Below, in pieces: positions 54,188-64,000 of a DNA stretch of 64,000 nt (its first letter is position 1; each line of letters starts with the position of its first letter). The DNA is from Ornithinibacillus californiensis (GTDB lineage Bacteria; Bacillota; Bacilli; Bacillales; Amphibacillaceae): assembly GCF_001038485.1 (NCBI RefSeq), contig NZ_LDUE01000050.1, forward strand, positions 107,054-171,053, given 5' to 3'. Under the pieces are notes generated by a model. The model saw only the letters and a list, made by a program, of their open reading frames with translations, searched no databases and was not told the DNA's origin. The position numbers and the translations under genes are program-made.

Positions 54188-55030
54188 TTATCTCTTTCTC
54201 TCCACCACTTTTAATCGATCGCCCGCCTCATTATATTTAATCGCACGATAATAGGCATCATGATAAAAGGTATACCATGCATTTTTCTCATACCCATAGT
54301 TCATCCACCTTTCCTTCTGATGGACAGAAGTAACTGGATAATCATCATAAGCCATTGCCCACAGTTTATTTTGATGAGCATTTGTAGGCATAATATCTGC
54401 CATATGTATAAAGCAGTCTTCATCTTCCTCAAAAACGATGATTGCGTGTCCATCACTATGGCCACCTGTATGTATCATTCTCAAACCAGATAAGACCTCA
54501 ATTTCACCTGAAAACGGTTGTACTTGATCTTTAATTGCTTTCCAGTTCTCTTCCCAATATGTATTTACAGAACGGATATTAGGATTCTGCATTTCATTCC
54601 ATTCCACATCAGAAGCATAAATTACGGCATTCTTAAAAACAGAACGATAGCCTTGATTAGTTTCAATAGTTAACCCACAGGCATGATCGAAATGTAAATG
54701 TGTCATTAGGACCAAATCAATGTCATCTGTCGTCAAATTTAGTTCTGCTAAAGAAGCATCAATCGATGATTCCTCGAACACGCCAAAGTTTCTCTTCTGT
54801 TTATCGGTCAACTTACCATTTCCAATACCTGAATCAATTACAATATTCTTGTTGTCTAATTGTAGTAAGATAGGATCTGTTCTTAATTCTATTTGATTCT
54901 TATCATTAGAAGGGTAATTCCTGCTCCACAATGCTTTTGGAACTACTCCAAACATTGCCCCTCCGTCTAAATGATTGACTCCTCCATTCAGCCAACTTAA
55001 CTTTGCACGACCTACCTGTAATCGTTCCAT
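54188..55030 (-). CDS. ytnP: YtnP, metallo-beta-lactamase-fold lactonase
   Basis: The protein is 280 residues from the ATG at 55030 (GGGGGAG upstream), matching B. subtilis YtnP. The metal site is THLHFDHACG (about residue 115), with GGHSDGHAI and HMADIMPT. B. subtilis YtnP degrades signalling lactones (quorum quenching); the substrate here is inferred by homology only. Confidence 0.92.
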   Translation of the reverse strand: MERLQVGRAKLSWLNGGVNHLDGGAMFGVVPKALWSRNYPSNDKNQIELRTDPILLQLDNKNIVIDSGIGNGKLTDKQKRNFGVFEESSIDASLAELNLTTDDIDLVLMTHLHFDHACGLTIETNQGYRSVFKNAVIYASDVEWNEMQNPNIRSVNTYWEENWKAIKDQVQPFSGEIEVLSGLRMIHTGGHSDGHAIIVFEEDEDCFIHMADIMPTNAHQNKLWAMAYDDYPVTSVHQKERWMNYGYEKNAWYTFYHDAYYRAIKYNEAGDRLKVVERKR

Positions 55031-55138
55031 CTGAAACTCCCCCTTATTCCCATGCATAATTATAGTTTAACGAACGCCCAATATTCTTGCAAACGCTACC
55101 ATTTAGAAAGAAAAAAAGAGGGTCTCCCCCCTTCATCG

Positions 55139-55783
55139 TTATTCTCCTTGGAAAACAGCCTTACAGCGATAGATTGGTTGACCCTTCGCAGAAAATTTTT
55201 CTTCATACTCAGTCATTACATTTTCTGGATCATGATCCTTATGCAAGTCAAGACTAACTTCTTGTAAAAACATACGATATCCAGAAAAACTAACTAATGA
55301 ATATTCGAAAAGTCCACGATTATCCGTTTTAAATATTAGTTCACCATTTGGCTTTAATACCGTCTCATACAACGTTAAAAATTTTCGGAAGGTTAATCTT
55401 CTCTTTTCATGTTTATTTTTCGGCCATGGATCTGAGAAGTTTAAATATAAGGTTGATACTTCATTCTCCGCAAATAGTTCCAGTAAATTCTCTGCATTTT
55501 CTTGAATTAGTCGGATATTTTCTTGTCCTGACTCTTGAACCTTTTCTGCAGCAGTTACGATTACGCTTTTAGAAAGCTCAATACCAATAAAGTTTATATG
55601 AGGATACTGCTTAGCCATCCCTACAATGAATTGGCCTTTTCCAGTACCGACCTCAACATGGATCGGGTTGTCATTCCCAAAAACTTCTGACCATCTTTTA
55701 TTATGTTCACTTGGGTTAGGAATTACGAGATGCGTATTTACTCGCAAGAAATCGTCCGCCCAAGGTTTATTTCGCTGACGCAA
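55139..55783 (-). CDS. trmB: tRNA (guanine-N7-)-methyltransferase
   Basis: The protein is 214 residues from a TTG behind GAGGTG. It has SAM motif I VEVGTGKGQFIVGMA and the catalytic/substrate motif LNFSDPWPKNKHEKRRL (about residue 120), followed by the C-terminal TEYEEKF. It makes m7G46 in tRNA. The neighbours ytnP and ytzH match B. subtilis. Confidence 0.97.
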   Translation of the reverse strand: MRQRNKPWADDFLRVNTHLVIPNPSEHNKRWSEVFGNDNPIHVEVGTGKGQFIVGMAKQYPHINFIGIELSKSVIVTAAEKVQESGQENIRLIQENAENLLELFAENEVSTLYLNFSDPWPKNKHEKRRLTFRKFLTLYETVLKPNGELIFKTDNRGLFEYSLVSFSGYRMFLQEVSLDLHKDHDPENVMTEYEEKFSAKGQPIYRCKAVFQGE

Positions 55784-55858
55784 AATCAGACACCTCTTTC
55801 TGCTACTCTTACATATTTTAATTTAAATATCGAATACTATTCTGTGAGGTGAATTCAC

Positions 55859-56146
55859 ATGTCATTAACAGTAAATCATCAACTAGAATTACTATTAGAT
55901 ATTTTAGATGAACAACAATCGGAGTGCTGTGCACAAGTTTCCGAGTACCAACAAATTAAACGATTAGTAAAATCAATGATGGCAAATAACAAAATTACGA
56001 ATGAACAACTGCTGCAGCTCTTACCAGAAATTTATAATTATGGTCGGCAAGGTGAAAGTGTTCAGAATCAAGAAGAACATATCGTTACAAATAAAAATAA
56101 TATTGATAGCTGGATTAGTGCAATCGAACAAACAAATTTACAATAG
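55859..56146 (+). CDS. ytzH: YtzH-like protein
   Basis: This 95-residue small soluble helical protein matches B. subtilis YtzH in size and position between trmB and ytmP. A GAGGTGA ribosome binding site precedes the ATG. It overlaps the convergent ytmP end by 9 nt. Function unknown. Confidence 0.85.
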   Translation: MSLTVNHQLELLLDILDEQQSECCAQVSEYQQIKRLVKSMMANNKITNEQLLQLLPEIYNYGRQGESVQNQEEHIVTNKNNIDSWISAIEQTNLQ

Positions 56147-56947
56147 TCTCATTTGAAAATTTAGCTCTTTTAAAGATATAAGCAATTCATTATACTTATC
56201 AAGTTCCTGTCTTTCAAAATGGAATGCTAAAAACGATAGCGAATCAATTATTAAATACCAGTACATTCGGATTAGAAACGGTTTATCAAGCTCGATTCCA
56301 TATTGTTTTAACCATTCCTTCCAGTTTTCTTTTGGTATATAGGAATTAAGTACCTTTCCATAATCGGCTATTGGATCAGCAATCATTGCATTGTCCCAAT
56401 CTATTAAAAATAATTGCTCCGCTTCTGTTAATAGTAAGTTATGGTGGTTCATATCTCCGTGACAAACTGTTTGACGTTCCTGCCTAGCAATAGGCAAGTA
56501 ATTTTCTAAATAAATCAGAGCATCCTTTATTTCAATCGATGAATTCTGGATTCGATTTTCTTGTAATCGACTTTGGATGGATAGAAAATAATCATCAGCA
56601 GTTATAGGCTTTTTTCCTAAACGGAGGAGCATATGCAATAGCTCAGTGGAATGGTGAATTTTGTGAAGCAGATCAGCTACACATTGATTTTGCATTTCAG
56701 CTGGTCTTAATTCCCTTCCCTTTAACCACTTTTGAGCCGTAATAACATCACCGTTATTTAATCGTTTCGTCCAAACCAATTTTGGCACGATTCCCTCAGC
56801 TGATAATACAGCAAGAAAAGGTGATGAATTACGCTTTAAAAATAGTTGCTTTGATTCCTTCTTTGCAAAATAAGCCTCCCCAGTTAAGCCACCAGCAGGC
56901 GTTATTTCCCATTCGTCACCTAAAACTCGTTGAAACCATTCCATCAT
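56138..56947 (-). CDS. ytmP: YtmP, aminoglycoside-phosphotransferase-like kinase
   Basis: The 269-residue APH/choline-kinase-fold protein has the catalytic loop VCHGDMNHHNLLL (about residue 153) and the metal site LIDWDNAMIADPIADYGK. It lacks features of true antibiotic kinases and is conserved next to trmB/ytzH, so a housekeeping small-molecule kinase is more likely than resistance. Substrate unknown. Confidence 0.9.
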   Translation of the reverse strand: MMEWFQRVLGDEWEITPAGGLTGEAYFAKKESKQLFLKRNSSPFLAVLSAEGIVPKLVWTKRLNNGDVITAQKWLKGRELRPAEMQNQCVADLLHKIHHSTELLHMLLRLGKKPITADDYFLSIQSRLQENRIQNSSIEIKDALIYLENYLPIARQERQTVCHGDMNHHNLLLTEAEQLFLIDWDNAMIADPIADYGKVLNSYIPKENWKEWLKQYGIELDKPFLIRMYWYLIIDSLSFLAFHFERQELDKYNELLISLKELNFQMRLL

Positions 56948-57046
56948 TCATTCCCCAAATCACCAATAAATTCATGTAAAAATACAGACATGTTAATAGA
57001 TTATCGAATATAAGGATTAATTTCAAGGTGTCTTTATCATTTATTG

Positions 57047-57964
57047 CTAAAAATTGGAGCCCATTATTTGGATGTGTTTCTTATTTTTAACAATAGTGCA
57101 GGTTTCACAGGAACCTGTTTGACCGTCCACCTGATAATAGATTCTCTTATTAGCGTTTACAGACAAATTTTCTACCTGTAATAGATCTACTTCTTTGAAA
57201 GTAATATGTTTCCCTATAAATACGGTTAAAAACAAACCTAATACTTTCCACTTTGAAATACCATGTATGATCAGTATGGGCATATTGTTAGGTTCAATTT
57301 TAGCAGTAGGAATTATTTTCATTCCACCACCATAGTATGGATGATTAGCAATTGTTACCATCCAACAGTCCGTAATTATTTCCTTTTTTCCATCAAGTTT
57401 GAGTTCTGCTATAAATGGTTTAAACCTTAATAATACATGAATAAGTGCAATACAATAACTCAATGTTCCTAGATGGAATTTATTAAAGAAATTTTTATAA
57501 ACGGATTGATTTGCATGTTTTGCAACTTCAGCATCAAAACCGAATCCCATACTATTTATAAACTGCCGCTTCGTTATATTGTCGATATGGTAGTTGCCTT
57601 TCCAATAGTTTAGTAGATTTTCACCCTTGATTACTCGATTTAAAATTTCTACGGAAGAGCCTTTTATGCCACTTCCACGTCGAAAGTCATTCCCAGAACC
57701 TCCTGGGATAAAGCTAATTGGAATTGGAGAGTCTCCCATACCATTTATAACCTCGTGAACGGTGCCGTCTCCCCCGATAATTACTATTGCTTTTACATTC
57801 TCTTCTTGAACTACTAGTTTAGCTATTTTCTCTGCATGCCCTGGAAATTCCGTAAGATAATACTTGGCGTCCATCTGCTGATAGACTTTACTTTTCATTA
57901 ACTTACGGAAAACCTTCAAACCTCGCCCATTACCTGATACTGGATTAACAATAAAGATATACAT
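57047..57964 (-). CDS. ytlR: YtlR, diacylglycerol/sphingosine-kinase-family lipid kinase
   Basis: This 305-residue DAGK catalytic-domain protein has the N-terminal FIVNPVSGNGRG and the nucleotide motif IIGGDGTVHEVINGM, PISFIPGGSGNDFRR. It probably phosphorylates a lipid such as diacylglycerol. It is followed by the conserved ytlQ-ytlP-ytzG run, with 4 nt between ytlQ and ytlR. Confidence 0.92.
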   Translation of the reverse strand: MYIFIVNPVSGNGRGLKVFRKLMKSKVYQQMDAKYYLTEFPGHAEKIAKLVVQEENVKAIVIIGGDGTVHEVINGMGDSPIPISFIPGGSGNDFRRGSGIKGSSVEILNRVIKGENLLNYWKGNYHIDNITKRQFINSMGFGFDAEVAKHANQSVYKNFFNKFHLGTLSYCIALIHVLLRFKPFIAELKLDGKKEIITDCWMVTIANHPYYGGGMKIIPTAKIEPNNMPILIIHGISKWKVLGLFLTVFIGKHITFKEVDLLQVENLSVNANKRIYYQVDGQTGSCETCTIVKNKKHIQIMGSNF

Positions 57965-57968
57965 AGCA

Positions 57969-58883
57969 TTAATCCTCGTCTTCCATCATAAAGCTAGTAG
58001 AATCTTCCTCTTCCCACTCAGGTCGTTTCACATAAGAGGATTGACAGTGCTTGAGTAAAGCCTCCGCAGATTTCAGTTGACCATTTTTTAGCGGAGAAAT
58101 AAGTGACCGTTTCTCTTGAAACCAACTATCATATTCGTGTTTGCCTACAATTCTAGTTTTATATGGTGCAGAAAGACAGTTTATCAGATTCGTACGAGAA
58201 AGGACCACCTTATGAATAGGAAATGAAATGTGATGCTTTTCCATTATTCCTTTAATGATTTTTTCCGTCCGCTTCAAGGCAAAGATTGGACTTAATTTTT
58301 TCGTCGTCTGATCACCATTATCAAACACCCAACTTCTTTCATCAGAAGCTGAGATAATAGTATTTGGGGACTCTTCAAGTACATAAATTATCTCAATTCC
58401 TATTGGGCTTATGAGCATGATTTCTCCCTCAACAGGCGCATTTCTAATCTCAAATATAGGATAATACATGAGTAAATACGTATCTGGAAAACGTTTTAAA
58501 AAATAGTGAAGAAGTTCATCAGTATGGTATTTTCGTTCTACAAAGGAAACATTAGAAAGTGTCGAGGTCGCCCATTTAAATTGGAATTGTACAATATAAT
58601 CTAAGAAATAATGCTTTAATCCCTCTTCTGTATTTGGTAACGTTTCTTCCCTTTCTGACTCATCAAAAAACGTCTCCTTCTCCCTTTTTCTTAAAAAGTT
58701 CCATTTGTTCTTTTTGGGTGATTCTTCTTCCATTGTTATATTGGATATTGGCTCTTGGTTACTCCATAAATAATGAAGCTTTTTCCAATTATCTTGTTTT
58801 AACCGTATGAATTGACTAGGATATCGATACATATCCCATTCATATCTCGTAATGTAATTTTGAAGCTTAATTAACTGGGCCAA
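57969..58883 (-). CDS. ytlQ: YtlQ family protein, NERD-like region
   Basis: The 304-residue soluble protein of the YtlQ family has its central region (about residues 90-200) reading ISPIGIEIIYVLEE with a conserved Asp/Glu pattern reminiscent of NERD nuclease-like domains, but I cannot confirm catalytic residues. The C-terminus is acidic. It abuts ytlP (1 nt) and ytlR (4 nt), so it is translated in one operon. Confidence 0.82.
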   Translation of the reverse strand: MAQLIKLQNYITRYEWDMYRYPSQFIRLKQDNWKKLHYLWSNQEPISNITMEEESPKKNKWNFLRKREKETFFDESEREETLPNTEEGLKHYFLDYIVQFQFKWATSTLSNVSFVERKYHTDELLHYFLKRFPDTYLLMYYPIFEIRNAPVEGEIMLISPIGIEIIYVLEESPNTIISASDERSWVFDNGDQTTKKLSPIFALKRTEKIIKGIMEKHHISFPIHKVVLSRTNLINCLSAPYKTRIVGKHEYDSWFQEKRSLISPLKNGQLKSAEALLKHCQSSYVKRPEWEEEDSTSFMMEDED

Positions 58884-59453
58884 CTAATTACCCCCTTTTA
58901 ACCGATAAGTTTCCACTCTTTCATACTTAGGTGATTTGGAAGGGAAAATTTGATACAAAACAAATTCTTCTACATTCATTTGGTATTCTCTCATAGTATA
59001 GTTTTCTTTGATTTCCGGTAGAACCGCAGTATGGGGAGATGAACCAGTCCACTTCTTTGCTAGTGTGATATGAGGTTTATATGGTCGGTTCTCTTTAGGG
59101 AAACGGACACTAGTCGCTGCTATCTCTACCTTTTTGTATAAATCCTCTAACTGATCCGTTTTAGTTACTCCAGCCCATAATACACGAGGACTATCATGCT
59201 TACCAAACGTACCGATTGTTCCAACAGTTAAAGTTAAAGCTGGGTGTGAAATCGACTTTAAAGCCTCCCGCAAGTCTGTTAATTGGTTTTCTTCGACTGC
59301 CCCCAAAAATTTTAATGTAATATGGAGATCCTTTCGGTGTGGCCAAACCTTGTAAGAGAGTTTTTGTTTTAGATTATCCTGCCAGTTCGCAAATTCTTCA
59401 CTAAGGTTTTCTTCCACAGGTATCGCAATAAAGAAATGTGGCGTTTTTCCCAT
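58884..59453 (-). CDS. thpR: RNA 2',3'-cyclic phosphodiesterase (2H family)
   Basis: The 189-residue 2H phosphoesterase has its two catalytic HxT motifs in LHITLKFLG (about residue 46) and PHITLAKKW (about residue 129). It corresponds to B. subtilis YtlP. It opens 2',3'-cyclic phosphates at RNA ends. Operon with ytzG (9 nt) and ytlQ. Confidence 0.92.
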   Translation of the reverse strand: MGKTPHFFIAIPVEENLSEEFANWQDNLKQKLSYKVWPHRKDLHITLKFLGAVEENQLTDLREALKSISHPALTLTVGTIGTFGKHDSPRVLWAGVTKTDQLEDLYKKVEIAATSVRFPKENRPYKPHITLAKKWTGSSPHTAVLPEIKENYTMREYQMNVEEFVLYQIFPSKSPKYERVETYRLKGGN

Positions 59454-59462
59454 ATAGATCCC

Positions 59463-60176
59463 TCACTTAATCGATTGACAATAGTTAAGTTCTTCCGGAT
59501 TTAATTCACGGTACTCCCCAAGTCCAAGTAACTCGTCCAATGTTAGCTCTCCCATATTTAATCGCTTTAAATAAACAACCTTTTTTCCTACAGCCTCAAA
59601 CATCCGTTTTACTTGATGAAACTTACCTTCCGTAATTACTACTTCAATCTCTGACTGTTCACCTGATGAAATGATTCGTAACTTGGCTGGTTTTGCTTCA
59701 TAGCCATCGTCTAACGTTAATCCACTTGCAAATGCTTCTACATCTTTATCCGTTACAATGCCCGATATTCGAGCATAATATGTTTTTTCAACATCTTTCT
59801 TCGGTGAAAGTAATTGATGAGCCAGTCGCCCATCATTGGTTAATAATAGGAGACCTTCCGTATCTTTATCCAATCTTCCAACAGGGAATGGTTTATAGTG
59901 TTGATGATCAGGTGATAAGATATCCACTACCGTCTTATCATGACGATCTTCTGTTGCAGAGATATAACCAGGTGGTTTATTCATCATGAGATAAATAAAC
60001 GGCTTATATTCGACGAGCGTTCCGTCTACCTTAACCATGTCTTTCTCTGGAACGATTTTCATACCACTATCCTTCACTAAGCTATCGTTCACTGTAACAC
60101 GTTTCTTTTTAACAAGTGTCTTTACATCTTTACGAGAACCATGTCCCATGTTAGCTAGTAATTTATCTAATCTCAT
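59463..60176 (-). CDS. ytzG: 16S rRNA pseudouridine synthase, RsuA family
   Basis: The 237-residue protein has an N-terminal S4 domain (MRLDKLLANMGHGSRKDVKTLVKKKRVTVN) and catalytic motif PVGRLDKDTEGLLLLTNDG with the nucleophilic Asp (about residue 102), then GKFHQVKRMFEAVG. It should modify 16S U516 by analogy to RsuA. Ribosome binding site GAGGTGATG. Confidence 0.94.
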   Translation of the reverse strand: MRLDKLLANMGHGSRKDVKTLVKKKRVTVNDSLVKDSGMKIVPEKDMVKVDGTLVEYKPFIYLMMNKPPGYISATEDRHDKTVVDILSPDHQHYKPFPVGRLDKDTEGLLLLTNDGRLAHQLLSPKKDVEKTYYARISGIVTDKDVEAFASGLTLDDGYEAKPAKLRIISSGEQSEIEVVITEGKFHQVKRMFEAVGKKVVYLKRLNMGELTLDELLGLGEYRELNPEELNYCQSIK

Positions 60177-60193
60177 TTCATCACCTCTAGGAC

Positions 60194-61822
60194 CTACCGA
60201 AATATCTTACCTAGTTTACGTGCACGTTCTCCAAATACACGTTCCAATAATGTTGACTTATAAGCAAACCAAAGGTATACATATCCTCCGAACATCACAC
60301 CAAGTGTTAACATAATGGCTAAACCTAATCTAGTATCTTCATAAGAGAATATGGCGCCTACGATTATTTTCATGATAAAGATTACTGTTCCCATTATTAC
60401 TACAAAGATAAGTATTAATATCGTTCGCTTTATCAACTGCTTAAATGGATACTCTATGGTTACTTTGATACGAATGAAATTTAATATCACGGCAATACTT
60501 AACCCTATTGCGGTTGCAAAAATGGAGCCTTTTGCACCAAACATATGAATCAGTTGGATATTAAATAAAATTTTAAATAAAATTCCTGCACATAGATTGA
60601 TAACCGCATGATTTTGTTGGTTGATTCCTTGTAGAATAGCAGCTGTAACACTAAGTAATGCAAACAAGATTCCAACAGGAGCATACCAACCTAGTAATGA
60701 ACCAGCTTCTAGCACGAAATCATTTTTAAGTCCTCCATACAACGTTCCATATGCCTCAGTAGAAAGAATGGAGAGACCAAAAGATGCTGGTATAACAAGC
60801 ACTAAGATGATTTGTAACGCTTGAGTAATTTGGTTTACAAGCTGCGGCCGGTTACCCTGTGTAAATGAAGAAGTTAATACTGGCATTACAGCAAGAGAAA
60901 GACCTGTTGCAATAGTAACAGGGATGATCACTAACTTATGTCCAAGAGAATAAATTGCAGCAAATAATGCTTCACTTACCTCTCCTAATTCAATAGCAGT
61001 CATCGCTCTATTAAATGTAAATGTATCCACTAGCTGAAAAACAGGAATTGCAATAGATACAATCACAAATGGTCCAGCATATCGGAACAATTCACTAAAC
61101 AATTCTTTCTTTGGAATATCATGCACTGTTTCCTGATGTGCAATATGCTTATCGATATGTGGTTTACGCTTTTTCCAATAAATAAATAGTACTATTAGAG
61201 AAGCAATAGCACCTATAAAAGCTGCAAAAGTGGCAAAACCTACCGCTGTATTTGTATTACCATCAAAAATATAAATAATGAGAAATGCCGCTACTAACAA
61301 GAATATAATACGTGCTACTTGTTCGATTACCTGGGATACTGCGGTTGGTCCCATTGACTGGTTCCCTTGAAAAAAACCTCTAAAAATACTCATGGAAGGG
61401 GTTATTATTAAAGCAAAACTAACCATTCGAATAACCATTGTAACGTCTTTTACACTATTATGTGAATCATCATCCGCAATTATTTGATTGGCGATTAATT
61501 CTGCACTGAAAAACAATGCTAAGAAAGCAATCACACCAGTTAATCCCATAATTGATATACCTGTTTTAAACATTCGCATTCCAGTATAATAGTCCCCTAA
61601 AGAATTATACTTAGAAACAAATTTTGAAACTGCAAGTGGTATTCCCACTGTGGCGACTGTTATTAATATACTATACGGTATATAGGCATACGAATATAAA
61701 GCTATTCCTGCCTCTCCTACCATCGCATTAAAAGGAATGATATATATCATCCCTAGAAATTTGGATAAAAACGAGGCTGCTGTTAACAGAAAAGCTCCTC
61801 TTACTATTGTTGACTTCGACAT
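60194..61822 (-). CDS. ytgP: MATE/MVF-superfamily lipid II flippase-like transporter
   Basis: The 542-residue protein has about 14 membrane segments and the N-terminal RGAFLLTAASFLSKFLGMIYIIPF typical of the YtgP (MurJ-like) family of the polysaccharide exporter superfamily. In B. subtilis YtgP/MurJ shares the lipid II flippase role with Amj. It lies 17 nt before ytzG on the same strand. Confidence 0.93.
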   Translation of the reverse strand: MSKSTIVRGAFLLTAASFLSKFLGMIYIIPFNAMVGEAGIALYSYAYIPYSILITVATVGIPLAVSKFVSKYNSLGDYYTGMRMFKTGISIMGLTGVIAFLALFFSAELIANQIIADDDSHNSVKDVTMVIRMVSFALIITPSMSIFRGFFQGNQSMGPTAVSQVIEQVARIIFLLVAAFLIIYIFDGNTNTAVGFATFAAFIGAIASLIVLFIYWKKRKPHIDKHIAHQETVHDIPKKELFSELFRYAGPFVIVSIAIPVFQLVDTFTFNRAMTAIELGEVSEALFAAIYSLGHKLVIIPVTIATGLSLAVMPVLTSSFTQGNRPQLVNQITQALQIILVLVIPASFGLSILSTEAYGTLYGGLKNDFVLEAGSLLGWYAPVGILFALLSVTAAILQGINQQNHAVINLCAGILFKILFNIQLIHMFGAKGSIFATAIGLSIAVILNFIRIKVTIEYPFKQLIKRTILILIFVVIMGTVIFIMKIIVGAIFSYEDTRLGLAIMLTLGVMFGGYVYLWFAYKSTLLERVFGERARKLGKIFR

Positions 61823-62002
61823 TTTTTCACCTGCATCTTTGATTAAAATACTACATTAAGCCTATTTTATCACACTACCAGTTCCATGGATAACCCCAGC
61901 TAACAATTATATACATTTCGAAATATATTATAGTTTTATGGCTAAAAATTGAGCACAGCTACTAGGAAGTGATAAAATATACATTTGAAAGGAATGAATA
62001 AG

Positions 62003-63271
62003 TTGAACTATGACGTAGTAGTAATCGGAGGCGGTCCCTCTGGTTTAATGGCCTCTATCGCAGCAGCGGAACACGGGGCAAAGACATTACTAATTGAAAA
62101 AGGGAATAAATTAGGCAAAAAACTAGCCATTTCAGGTGGTGGACGATGTAATGTAACCAATCGTTTACCACAGGATGAAGTGATCAAGCACATCCCAGGG
62201 AATGGTCGATTCTTATATAGTGCATTTTCTGTCTTTAATAATTATGATATTATCGACTTTTTTGAGGGCTTGGGAGTTGCTCTGAAAGAAGAGGATCATG
62301 GTCGAATGTTCCCAGTATCCAATTCTGCTAAAGATGTTGTAAATGCTCTACTTAATAAAATGGATGAGCTAAATGTAACAGTTGAGATAAATACACCTGT
62401 TAAAGCAGTACATTATGGGGAAAATCAACACACCATAATCTTAGAAAATGGCGAAAAAATGATTACTAAATCCTTAGTTATTGCAGCTGGAGGTAAAGCT
62501 GTTCCACATACTGGATCAACTGGTGATGGATATGCCTGGGCAAAAAAAGCAGGACATACGATAACTGAATTATATCCAACAGAAGTAGCCTTAACATCAA
62601 ATGAGGAATTTATTAAACAAAAAAAACTCCAAGGTCTTTCATTAAGAAGTATCGAGCTTTCTGTTTGGAACGACAAAAACAAACCAATCATTACTCATAA
62701 AATGGATATGATTTTCACTCATTTTGGTGTCTCCGGGCCAGCAGTTTTACGTTGCTCTCAATTTGTTGTGAAGGAATTTATGAAAGGTAAAAAGCTAGTA
62801 ACCATGCACCTGGATGCATTACCAGAAAAACATGAAGAACAACTTTACCAAGATATCCTTACATCTATTGAAGAAAACCCGAAAAGGGCTATAAAAAACT
62901 TATTAAAAGGCATCGTTCCTGAGCGTTTTTTAAGTTTTGTTCTCGATAAAAATCATGTATCAGAAGATCAAAAAGGGGCAAATGTTGGAAAAGATACAAT
63001 CCGCTCAATTGTAAAGGACTTTAAAAACTTCACATTTACTGTCAGTGGATCATTACCACTAGAAAAGGCCTTTGTTACAGGTGGTGGAGTGTCTACTAAA
63101 GAAATTGTTCCAAATACGATGCAATCGAAAGTTATGGAAAGGTTATATTTCTGTGGGGAGATTTTAGATATACATGGCTATACAGGAGGATATAACATCA
63201 CTTCAGCATTAGTAACAGGCAGACTTGCAGGTATGAATGCTGCTTTTGAGGCATCTTCTACTGGTATTTGA
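62003..63271 (+). CDS. ytfP: YtfP, HI0933-family flavoprotein
   Basis: The protein is 422 residues from a TTG at 62003 with AAAGGA 9 nt upstream. This yields the family N-terminus [21 protein letters not shown]; earlier starts at 61985 and 61994 lack spacing. FAD motifs are GGGPSG and [14 protein letters not shown], and the C-terminal is TGGVSTKEI and [20 protein letters not shown]. It is a predicted oxidoreductase of unknown substrate. Length matches B. subtilis YtfP (420). Confidence 0.92.
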   Translation: MNYDVVVIGGGPSGLMASIAAAEHGAKTLLIEKGNKLGKKLAISGGGRCNVTNRLPQDEVIKHIPGNGRFLYSAFSVFNNYDIIDFFEGLGVALKEEDHGRMFPVSNSAKDVVNALLNKMDELNVTVEINTPVKAVHYGENQHTIILENGEKMITKSLVIAAGGKAVPHTGSTGDGYAWAKKAGHTITELYPTEVALTSNEEFIKQKKLQGLSLRSIELSVWNDKNKPIITHKMDMIFTHFGVSGPAVLRCSQFVVKEFMKGKKLVTMHLDALPEKHEEQLYQDILTSIEENPKRAIKNLLKGIVPERFLSFVLDKNHVSEDQKGANVGKDTIRSIVKDFKNFTFTVSGSLPLEKAFVTGGGVSTKEIVPNTMQSKVMERLYFCGEILDIHGYTGGYNITSALVTGRLAGMNAAFEASSTGI

Positions 63272-63355
63272 TTCCTCTTATTTTTTTTAGATCTCCGGGG
63301 ATTCTAATACTGTATTGGGGACAAAATTATGGCATGAAGAAAGGGTTGATTTCGA

Positions 63356-63544
63356 GTGCAAACAAAAGGAAAATGGTTGCCAATTCTCGCTTCTGTTGGA
63401 ATAGGTGCAGCAACCTACTATACGATGCAAAGAAACAACCAAAACCTTGGCCAAACCATTTCTAAGATGGTTCCTTTTATGGCAGGAATGGGTGGCAAAG
63501 GCGGAGGAAACACTCAAAAGCTAGGACCATTTGGAATGTCATAA
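63356..63544 (+). CDS. Small YrzQ/DUF3918-like membrane protein
   Basis: The protein is 62 residues from a GTG with AAAGGG 10 nt upstream. A short hydrophobic segment (about residues 8-22: LPILASVGIGAATYYTMQ) is followed by NNQ and a Gly-rich end (GMGGKGGG). It resembles small Bacillaceae proteins annotated DUF3918/YrzQ, by memory only. A good terminator follows, supporting expression. Confidence 0.55.
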   Translation: MQTKGKWLPILASVGIGAATYYTMQRNNQNLGQTISKMVPFMAGMGGKGGGNTQKLGPFGMS

Positions 63545-63551
63545 ATTTTAG

Positions 63552-63579
63552 TAAAGCGCACCCAAGGGTGCGCTTTTTT
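63552..63579 (+). terminator. Terminator after the small protein gene
   Basis: AAAGCGCACCC and GGGTGCGCTTT around a 2-nt loop, then TTTT. No gene is visible from here to 63770. Confidence 0.93.
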
Positions 63580-63771
63580 ATGATCTGTTATAGATGATTG
63601 AAATGTTTGGTTTTCAAATTTCTAATTCAAAGCCCTTGATCACATGAAAAAAATCTCTATCCCTATTGTTAAGTTAAAGACTTTATATAGTAACTAACTA
63701 TGAACTCCACAAATATGTTATGAGGGTAATTATTTAAACTAAATACTCTTACAGTTTTATTATAAGGAAAA

Positions 63772-63812
63772 CAAAAAAACCAAGAAATGATATAATCATC
63801 TCTTGGTTTACT
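63772..63812 (-). terminator. Terminator of the rRNA operon
   Basis: On the minus strand AAACCAAGAGATGAT pairs with ATCATTTCTTGGTTT and is followed by TTTTG, directly after the 5S gene. Confidence 0.9.
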
Positions 63813-63814
63813 AT

Positions 63815-63930
<116 letters not shown>

Positions 63931-64000
63931 ATAATGGGTTTAGATATAAAGTTTAATTTATACCCTAAAAACTAAATAAGAGTAAACAACGATTATCAAA

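Noticed and set aside
63931..64000. 23S rRNA or tRNA at the right edge
   Set aside because: The 70 nt right of the 5S gene are A/T-rich spacer; no 23S end or tRNA fold is visible.

Overview
The window looks like a chromosomal segment of a low-GC, endospore-forming Bacillaceae bacterium. It carries an alpha/beta-type small acid-soluble spore protein, YtfJ, RefZ and EzrA. Its gene order closely follows the Bacillus subtilis ytoI-ytpI ... ackA-ytxK-tpx-ytfJ ... thiI-iscS-ezrA-refZ-ytsP-dgcP-rpsD-tyrS-acuABC-motSP-ccpA-aroA-ytxHG-murC-sftA-ytpRQ-ytoQ-ytoP-ytnP-trmB-ytzH-ytmP-ytlRQP-ytzG-ytgP-ytfP block. An Oceanobacillus/Virgibacillus-like halotolerant relative is my inference; the sequence alone does not prove the genus.

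Layout. 1-605: start of ytoI and ytpI, minus strand. 724-9827: an accessory type IV pilus (T4P) locus inserted between ytpI and ytkL. It runs right to left: minor pilin, PilX-like, PilB, PilT, PilC, then a new promoter and leader, the major pilin, an attenuating terminator, prepilin peptidase, PilM, PilN and PilO. A divergently transcribed modular pilin with a beta-helix-like C-terminus completes it. 9933-19170: housekeeping and stress genes (ytkL, pspA with a sigma-W-type promoter, an M24 peptidase, ald, uspA, ackA, ytxK, tpx, ytfJ, ytfI, a SASP). 19267-26761: thiI, iscS, ezrA, refZ, ytsP and a GAF-GGDEF diguanylate cyclase. 27098-36821: rpsD with its leader, a small membrane protein, an SDR enzyme, tyrS behind a tyrosine T-box, a class A PBP and acuABC. 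36837-46758: motPS, ccpA, aroA, an FtsA-like protein with C-terminal repeats, ytxGH behind a sigma-B-type promoter, murC and a nicotinate phosphoribosyltransferase. 46840-63544: sftA to ytfP conserved block. 63815-63930: a 5S rRNA gene on the minus strand, the distal end of an rRNA operon lying mostly to the right.

Most exciting system. The leader of the major pilin gene (about 3945-4028, minus strand) matches the conserved core of the c-di-GMP-II riboswitch. Helix P2 of the aptamer shares a strand with a possible terminator stem followed by seven U residues, so c-di-GMP binding is predicted to turn pilin transcription on. The locus's assembly ATPase PilB carries an N-terminal MshEN domain with two c-di-GMP-binding-type motifs, and the window encodes a diguanylate cyclase with an intact GGEEL motif. 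Together these suggest a Bacillaceae T4P system gated by c-di-GMP at both the RNA and the protein level. This resembles what is known for Clostridioides difficile pilA1 and for MshE, but in an unexpected host and arrangement.

Other regulatory signals read directly from sequence are two cre-like CcpA sites (ald, uspA), an S4 autoregulatory leader position, a T-box, and a family of GGTCTGAC-type intergenic hairpins.
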